A stretch of 64,000 nt of DNA from a virus, in the IMG/VR virus record IMGVR_UViG_3300033141_004852, positions 28,604 to 92,603 of that record; one strand, given 5' to 3'. Numbering within the stretch: the stretch's first letter is position 1; every line of letters starts with the position of its first letter. Position numbers and translations under genes: made by a program. The notes beneath the pieces were generated by a model. It did not search any database, had not been told where the DNA came from, and saw only the letters and a program-made list of their open reading frames with translations. Shown here piece by piece: positions 59,037 to 64,000 of the stretch.

Positions 59037-60020
59037 ATGCGTATCGCAACCGTCAACCGCCCCCCGGAGCCGCTGGGGGGAGATGAGATACAACGACGAT
59101 ACCTAGCGCGGGAACTCGCGGCGTTGGGAGTCGAGGTCGTACACGCTCACACAGGAGCGGCAATCACCCGACTACCCTGCGTTGATCTCATTCACACCTA
59201 CAACCTCCATCTTCCGACGACGGAGCTCGCGGCGCGAGAAGCCCGCCACCGGCGGATTCCCCTCGTCATCTCCCCCATTGTCAACCCGGGAATCCATTAT
59301 CCGGCATGGGCACTGGATGTAGTGCGCCAATCGCGGTTGATCCTCGGGAACTCCCAGCAGACAGCAACCCACTTACAACGCGTTCTGGGATGTCCTGGCG
59401 AGGAAATTGCCAGCAAGTGCGTATGGCTTCCCGTGGGAATAGACCACGAATGGCTCCAGGAAACAGAGGGGTCGATCAACGACATCGCCACCCCTATTCC
59501 CATCATTTGCGTTGGGCGCCTGGAACCTCGCAAGCGCCAGCTGGCACTGTTGGAGACGATCCAGCGTAAGGATCCAGACATCCTCGGAGAATATGGGTTG
59601 GTATTCGTCGGACGATGCTCACCCACGGAGAAGAAGCAGTATCTCCATTTCCCCAATGTAGTCTTGGCCGGAGAGCGTTCTCACGAGGATGTGCGTTGGC
59701 TTCTCCACAACGCGTGGGTACATGTTCTCCCTACACAGTATGACAACCCCGGGCTAGTCAACCTCGAAGCCGCCGTCTGTGGATGTGAGGTTGTCACGAC
59801 GGACTTACCGGACATCCGCGACTACTTAGGCAGCTACCCCTACTATGTTCAGCATTTGGAGGAGTTCGTCCCCAAGATCCGCGAGGCACTGGAAGCCTCC
59901 CGCCGTCGACAGGGAGATACAACTCCCCCACCTATGGCGAAGATGCTCGCCCGACGATTTTCCTGGGAAAACGTGGCTGCTCGTCTGGTAGAATACTATG
60001 AGAGGGCGTTAGGACAATGA
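59037..60020 (+). CDS. Glycosyltransferase family 4
   Basis: 327 residues from ATG 59037. GGDEIQRRYLARELAALGVEV, CVGRLEPRKRQLALLETI, HVLPTQYDNPGLVNLEAAVCGCEVVTTD (E-x7-E region) are typical. Confidence 0.8.
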   Translation: MRIATVNRPPEPLGGDEIQRRYLARELAALGVEVVHAHTGAAITRLPCVDLIHTYNLHLPTTELAAREARHRRIPLVISPIVNPGIHYPAWALDVVRQSRLILGNSQQTATHLQRVLGCPGEEIASKCVWLPVGIDHEWLQETEGSINDIATPIPIICVGRLEPRKRQLALLETIQRKDPDILGEYGLVFVGRCSPTEKKQYLHFPNVVLAGERSHEDVRWLLHNAWVHVLPTQYDNPGLVNLEAAVCGCEVVTTDLPDIRDYLGSYPYYVQHLEEFVPKIREALEASRRRQGDTTPPPMAKMLARRFSWENVAARLVEYYERALGQ

Positions 60021-60952
60021 CACCCAAACCCAATGTACTCATTATCGTCTTCGATGCTCTGCGGGGAGATGTGAGGATACCCGCTCTCCAGCAACTGGCG
60101 AAACAGGGGTGTACTTTCCCCCATGCACTCTCCGCCGGGACCGCGACCTGCTTCTCCGTAGCGGGGATGCTCTTCGGGGGCAAGGATCTCCTCGTCTATC
60201 ACCAGGGTAAGTGGAAGATGGCGCCGCAGGCACTCTCCTTAGCGGAGGTTCTGCGTGTATCCCACGAAACCGCATTCATCACCGGGAACTTCCTGCTCTC
60301 GAAGTTCGAGATGCTCCACCGCGGCTTCGACTACGTTCACACCCCTAAGCTCACGGGGATATTCTGTCCCGAGGAGGGGGCTCAGGTATTAGAGCACGCT
60401 CGTACCTGGAAGAAGCAAGTAGACCCCCGGGAACCGTGGTTCTGTTACCTGCACTTCTTCGAGCCACACGCTCCCTACACGACGCCGCTACCAGATATTG
60501 AGCCGCCTACGGAACGAGTGGCAGGGGGTTGGACACAAGATGACATGACCCCCGAGGAATATACATATCTCCACCAGCGATACACGCATCATGCGCAAGT
60601 TACGGTGCCGCCTTTGCTGGAGCAGGCACTCACCCTCGCCGACGAGAATACTATCATCGTCGTTACCTCCGACCACGGACAAGCCTTCGGGGAGAAGGGG
60701 ATGATCGAGCACGTCAACGCCCACGGCCCCAACATTCAGGAGGGCGTGCCTCGCTGGGATCTCCTCTGGCAGATCCCCGCTGTTCGCTCTGTGCCCCTGA
60801 TTATCGTAGGCCCGGGCATTTCCCCCGCGGTTGACCTCACCAGTGTCTGCACCGCGTGGTTGGGTGCCTACATCACCGCGTATCTCGGACAGCCACCCTC
60901 GGAGGACGACCTCGTAGCAGAGAAACTACGTGACCTGGGGTACATTGCATGA
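60017..60952 (+). CDS. Sulfatase/alkaline-phosphatase-fold enzyme
   Basis: 311 residues, ATGA overlap. NVLIIVFDALRGD (metal Asp), TATCFSVAGMLFGG (nucleophile region; Thr or Cys), FLHFFEPHAPY-like block and VVTSDHGQAFGEKG (metal D-H). The C-x-P-S-R sulfatase signature is absent, so a phosphotransferase or phosphonate-type activity is more likely. Set in a glycan cassette. Confidence 0.75.
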   Translation: MTPKPNVLIIVFDALRGDVRIPALQQLAKQGCTFPHALSAGTATCFSVAGMLFGGKDLLVYHQGKWKMAPQALSLAEVLRVSHETAFITGNFLLSKFEMLHRGFDYVHTPKLTGIFCPEEGAQVLEHARTWKKQVDPREPWFCYLHFFEPHAPYTTPLPDIEPPTERVAGGWTQDDMTPEEYTYLHQRYTHHAQVTVPPLLEQALTLADENTIIVVTSDHGQAFGEKGMIEHVNAHGPNIQEGVPRWDLLWQIPAVRSVPLIIVGPGISPAVDLTSVCTAWLGAYITAYLGQPPSEDDLVAEKLRDLGYIA

Positions 60953-61851
60953 TTGACTCCTACGAGCCCCGTGTCGGAGCGCAGATACTCATCCATGCAC
61001 CGGAAGGCGATGTCGGTCGACTCACTACGCAGGCAGCCGCCGTCGCTGTGCGGAGCCTGTTCGAGAGTGACATCCCCTCAACCTTACTTCGCGTTGTCGT
61101 CGTTGACAACGGGAGCACACACCTCACATTCCACGAGTGGCTACAGGAGAAAGTGTATCCCAACCCGCAGGTGCGCGTCGTGCGTATTGAGTGCACATCC
61201 TTCAGCCGAGGACGAAATGTGGGGTATCGCCGATTGCTGGAATGGGACGAGTATCCTTGGGATATAGCGCTGGAGTTCGACGTGGACAACATCTTCCCCA
61301 AAGTCTGGTTTGAGCCCCTCCGGCGATACTTGGCAACCCACCCCCAAGTGGGACTTCTCTCCCCCGGCACGGTCATGTCCGATCACTGGGAACCCTGCGA
61401 AGTCCCCACGGCGGTAATCGACTACGAGACTATGCACTACGATGAAATGCGCCGCCGAGTCAATAAAGTATGCGCTATCTGCCGCGCCGCATTCGGTGGG
61501 AAGCGGGGGGTAGTCCGCCACCCCCCGGTATTGAAACGCCGCGTTTGTTTGGAGGACATCGGACTCTACGACGAAGGCTACGAGGGTGGAGGATGGGAAG
61601 ATTGGGACGAGGTAATGCGTGCTCACAAAGGCGGGTGGCTTACCCGTACTTGCCTTGATAGCTTCGTCTTCCACTGGACAGCGTGGTCGCATGTGCTCAA
61701 CAATGGCTGGGTGGGAGAAAATCCCGTGCGGCTGTACCAGCGCAACCAGCGGCGCTTCTTCTCCAAGTTCCCCGATAGTCACGACTTCTACCGCGAGTAC
61801 CTCCGAAACCGCGGACAACTCTATCATCCATCAGCGAGGTTGGAGATATGA
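60949..61851 (+). CDS. Glycosyltransferase family 2
   Basis: 300 residues, ATGA overlap. LLRVVVVDNGSTHLTFHEWL, ALEFDVDNIFPKVWFEP (DxD) and CLEDIGLYDEGYEGGGWEDWDEVMRAH are GT2 blocks (EDxD-type). Confidence 0.8.
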   Translation: MIDSYEPRVGAQILIHAPEGDVGRLTTQAAAVAVRSLFESDIPSTLLRVVVVDNGSTHLTFHEWLQEKVYPNPQVRVVRIECTSFSRGRNVGYRRLLEWDEYPWDIALEFDVDNIFPKVWFEPLRRYLATHPQVGLLSPGTVMSDHWEPCEVPTAVIDYETMHYDEMRRRVNKVCAICRAAFGGKRGVVRHPPVLKRRVCLEDIGLYDEGYEGGGWEDWDEVMRAHKGGWLTRTCLDSFVFHWTAWSHVLNNGWVGENPVRLYQRNQRRFFSKFPDSHDFYREYLRNRGQLYHPSARLEI

Positions 61852-62471
61852 CCCAACCCACCTACCACCGACGAGAGGAACTCCCCCACTTACCCGCGGC
61901 GTTGCGGGTGTGCCTCGCGCGCTACTGGCTAGCCGCGGACCTCATCCACCTCTGCTTGGGCTCGGACATAGTGGTACTCGACGCCCCCTGCGGTATCGGG
62001 GAGGGGTCTGCTATCCTCGACCGCGCTTACCCCGAGCAGTGGCCACAGGTCTATGGTATAGATACAGAAGAGGATGTGATTATCACCGCCCAAGATACCT
62101 TCAGTCATGGAGAGATTCCTATTCACTTTCAGGTAGGGGACCTGCACGCGCTTCCCTACCCCTTCGCTTACTTCGACGCTGTGGTTTCCCTCGGGGGTTT
62201 AGACGGCTGCGACCCAGAATCTCTCGTCCAGGAGTTCAGTCGCGTCCTCAAACCCGAGGGGTTGTTGTTTGCGAGTATTTCCCGCACTCCTCCCCACTTC
62301 CCCACTCCTGAGTCCGTGCGGGAGCTGCTGAAACCGTGGTTCAGCGGGAGTATCACGCTGGGCACACAATGTCGTACCCCACGCGAGAGCCTATCCATGT
62401 CCCTGGAGCACGATTGCCTCGACGAAGCACACCTCTGCTCGGACTGGCTGGTCCTCGCACGAAAGGAGTGA
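61848..62471 (+). CDS. SAM-dependent methyltransferase (type 11)
   Basis: 207 residues, ATGA overlap. VVLDAPCGIGEGSAIL (motif I), YGIDTEEDVI, GDLHALPYPFAYFDAVVSLGGLD, FSRVLKPEGLLFAS. Small-molecule or glycan methylation. Confidence 0.8.
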   Translation: MTQPTYHRREELPHLPAALRVCLARYWLAADLIHLCLGSDIVVLDAPCGIGEGSAILDRAYPEQWPQVYGIDTEEDVIITAQDTFSHGEIPIHFQVGDLHALPYPFAYFDAVVSLGGLDGCDPESLVQEFSRVLKPEGLLFASISRTPPHFPTPESVRELLKPWFSGSITLGTQCRTPRESLSMSLEHDCLDEAHLCSDWLVLARKE

Positions 62472-62476
62472 GGTTA

Positions 62477-63844
62477 GTGACATCCCAACCAGATCCCGTG
62501 CTCAACGAGATCATCCGGCGAGCACTGGAAAAAGGCGGCCCCGATGTCGCAGGCTGTACCATGAATGAATGGGCGCGGACCCACTGGCGAGTTCTCGGGT
62601 GCCAGTCCGCGAATGCTCTCCGCCTCCGTGCTACGAGACTACTTCGGGAAGGACTGGAGAAATCACAGAATCTCGTAGTAGCGGAGGACATCCCCACCGC
62701 CCCCGCGGAGGCGATTCGAGAATTGCGGGTGCAGCTCGAACGTGCCCACCAACGTAGCAAACGGACAGCCGCGTGGGAGGAAATCTTCCGCCGGACCGTG
62801 GAAGACTGTCTGACCAGCTTCCAGCCGGTGGAGATCCCCCAGGTACGCCCAACTCCGGCGTCGAAGGACCGCCTCCCGGAGTTGGCGGTCCCCATTGTCT
62901 CCGACATGCACACCGGAGCCTTCCACACCCCGGAGGAGACGGCGGGGCTAACGCAGTTCAATCAATCAATCCTCCTCGATGAGGTGCGGAGGTGGAAAAC
63001 GAACCTCAGCGACTGCCTCGCTGTAGTTCGCAGTGGAGTCCACGTCTCTCGTTGCCTTATGCTCTGGCTCGGAGATATGGTGACGGGGGAGGACATCTAC
63101 CCCAAACAACTCGCTGAAATCGATGCGAAGTTGATGGACCAGATTATCCTCACGGCGTACATCCTCGCGGACATGGTTCTCCACTGTGCCAAGACGTTCG
63201 AGAAAGTCGAGATCATCGCCGTCGAGGGCAACCACGGACGTACGCAGACGACGACGCTGAGTATCGACCGCTTGGTGTACATCATCGTGCAGCTGCTCCT
63301 CCGCGGGCAGAAGAATGTGACTCTGCATCTCAGCCAATCCCCGTTCGTAGCCTTCAGCGAGCCCTCCGTAGACCGCTCGGAGCCGTGGAACTACTTGGTT
63401 AGCCACGGTCAGGATGTCAAGGCATGGAACCGCATACCCTACTACGGTCTTGACCGTGCCCGGGCGGAGTGGATCGACCTCACGGGCCTCGTCTACGATT
63501 CCGTGATCGTGGGCCACCACCACCGCTATGCGGAGACAGCGGGGTGGATTATGAATGGAACCTGGGTGCCGGGGAGCAAGTACAGCGTCTCCAAGATGCG
63601 CGCTGCTTCACAAGCTACGCAGGGCCTCCTCTTCCACAACCCGAAGATCGGCTGGACTAGTCGTTGGCCTTTGTACTTGACTGAGCGTCCGCGTTACCCG
63701 CGTGTCGATGTCACGGATCTGACTATCCATACCCCCACAACCGACAGTTGGGCGAGTCTCCTCCGGCAGACACTCCCCCCAGACTTGCAGGAGGAGCCGC
63801 ATCTGGGGAAGCGTACCAAACGGGGGAGAAAGACCACGAAGTAG
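62477..63844 (+). CDS. Metallophosphoesterase with N-terminal HTH-like domain
   Basis: 455 residues from GTG 62477 (AAAGGAG eight bases upstream). N-terminal 60 residues resemble a homeodomain-like HTH; a coiled region follows. Catalytic domain: VSDMHTGAF (near 152), WLGDMVTG, EGNHGR, GHHHRYAETAGW. Similar two-part proteins occur in many large phages; they are probably DNA or nucleotide phosphoesterases. Basic C-terminus (KRTKRGRKTTK). Confidence 0.8.
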   Translation: MTSQPDPVLNEIIRRALEKGGPDVAGCTMNEWARTHWRVLGCQSANALRLRATRLLREGLEKSQNLVVAEDIPTAPAEAIRELRVQLERAHQRSKRTAAWEEIFRRTVEDCLTSFQPVEIPQVRPTPASKDRLPELAVPIVSDMHTGAFHTPEETAGLTQFNQSILLDEVRRWKTNLSDCLAVVRSGVHVSRCLMLWLGDMVTGEDIYPKQLAEIDAKLMDQIILTAYILADMVLHCAKTFEKVEIIAVEGNHGRTQTTTLSIDRLVYIIVQLLLRGQKNVTLHLSQSPFVAFSEPSVDRSEPWNYLVSHGQDVKAWNRIPYYGLDRARAEWIDLTGLVYDSVIVGHHHRYAETAGWIMNGTWVPGSKYSVSKMRAASQATQGLLFHNPKIGWTSRWPLYLTERPRYPRVDVTDLTIHTPTTDSWASLLRQTLPPDLQEEPHLGKRTKRGRKTTK

Positions 63845-63873
63845 TTCATCCATCGCAGCCTCCATACAGGGAA

Positions 63874-63907
63874 GAGAACCCCCTCCTATATCCAGGAGGG
63901 GGTTCTC
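63874..63907 (+). terminator. Terminator-like hairpin
   Basis: GAGAACCCCCTCCT (63874-63887) and AGGAGGGGGTTCTC (63894-63907), 14 perfect pairs, six-base loop, ending the rightward block. T-run lacking; TCATATC follows. The last 90 bases of the window show no gene. Confidence 0.65.
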
Positions 63908-64000
63908 ATATCAGTGTCAGGAGGTATCGGTAGCGGGGGACTCAACGCCGTCGCGGGCGGAGATTCTCAATGTCAGGCAGACACGATTGGAAATCCTGCA

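Noticed and set aside
1-64000. CRISPR arrays, insertion sequences, rRNA and tRNA genes
   Set aside because: No regularly spaced direct repeats, transposase motifs or rRNA-like segments noticed; tRNAs were not seen but could not be excluded without a scan.

Overview
The window is a bacteriophage genome segment of high GC content. Nearly every base is coding, genes overlap by a few bases, ribosome binding sites are strong (AGGAGG type), and there are many very small genes. It holds a terminase, an almost complete phage-encoded replication and recombination set, two sigma-like factors and a glycan-modification cassette. No capsid or tail genes are seen, so this is part of a larger genome. The GGAGG sites and TTGACA/TATA promoters with an extended -10 fit a host with a standard sigma-70 polymerase. 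The host itself cannot be named from the sequence.

Bases 1-22,100 are transcribed leftward. From the centre outward come small zinc-ribbon and membrane proteins, a HAD phosphatase, a Gp37/Gp68-type protein, a Spo11/topoisomerase VI-A-like TOPRIM protein, a DNA methyltransferase, a RuvC-like nuclease, an MmcB-like nuclease, an HExxH peptidase, a MazG-like protein, a sigma-70 factor, a HIRAN protein, a second sigma-like protein, a patatin-like lipase, a secreted protein, nucleotide-metabolism enzymes, a lysozyme-like hydrolase, a deoxyribosyltransferase-like protein, a possible small terminase subunit and the start of the large terminase.

Bases 22,100-23,090 form a non-coding divergent control region. 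It has three leftward promoter-like repeats with a palindromic core, and the first rightward promoter. Bases 23,090-34,500 carry about 25 small rightward genes, probably early host-takeover genes. They are split into transcription units by a repeated promoter type (TTGACA-N17-TATA, palindrome in the spacer) and by long perfect hairpins. At 36,045-36,170 there is a three-way-junction RNA whose closing stem competes with a hairpin masking the next ribosome binding site. It looks like an undescribed riboswitch-type element.

Bases 34,600-55,560 are the replication and recombination block: sliding clamp, tyrosine recombinase, dNMP kinase-like protein, SF2 helicase, a possible initiator or loader with internal iterons, DnaB-type helicase, split primase (zinc part and TOPRIM part 8 kb apart), N4-type methyltransferase, a uracil-DNA-glycosylase/exonuclease/family A polymerase fusion, a candidate SSB, RecA, and an SbcCD complex whose SbcC is split at the zinc hook. 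Bases 55,568-62,471 hold five glycosyltransferases, two SAM methyltransferases and a sulfatase-fold enzyme. A metallophosphoesterase and a perfect terminator-like hairpin close the rightward block.
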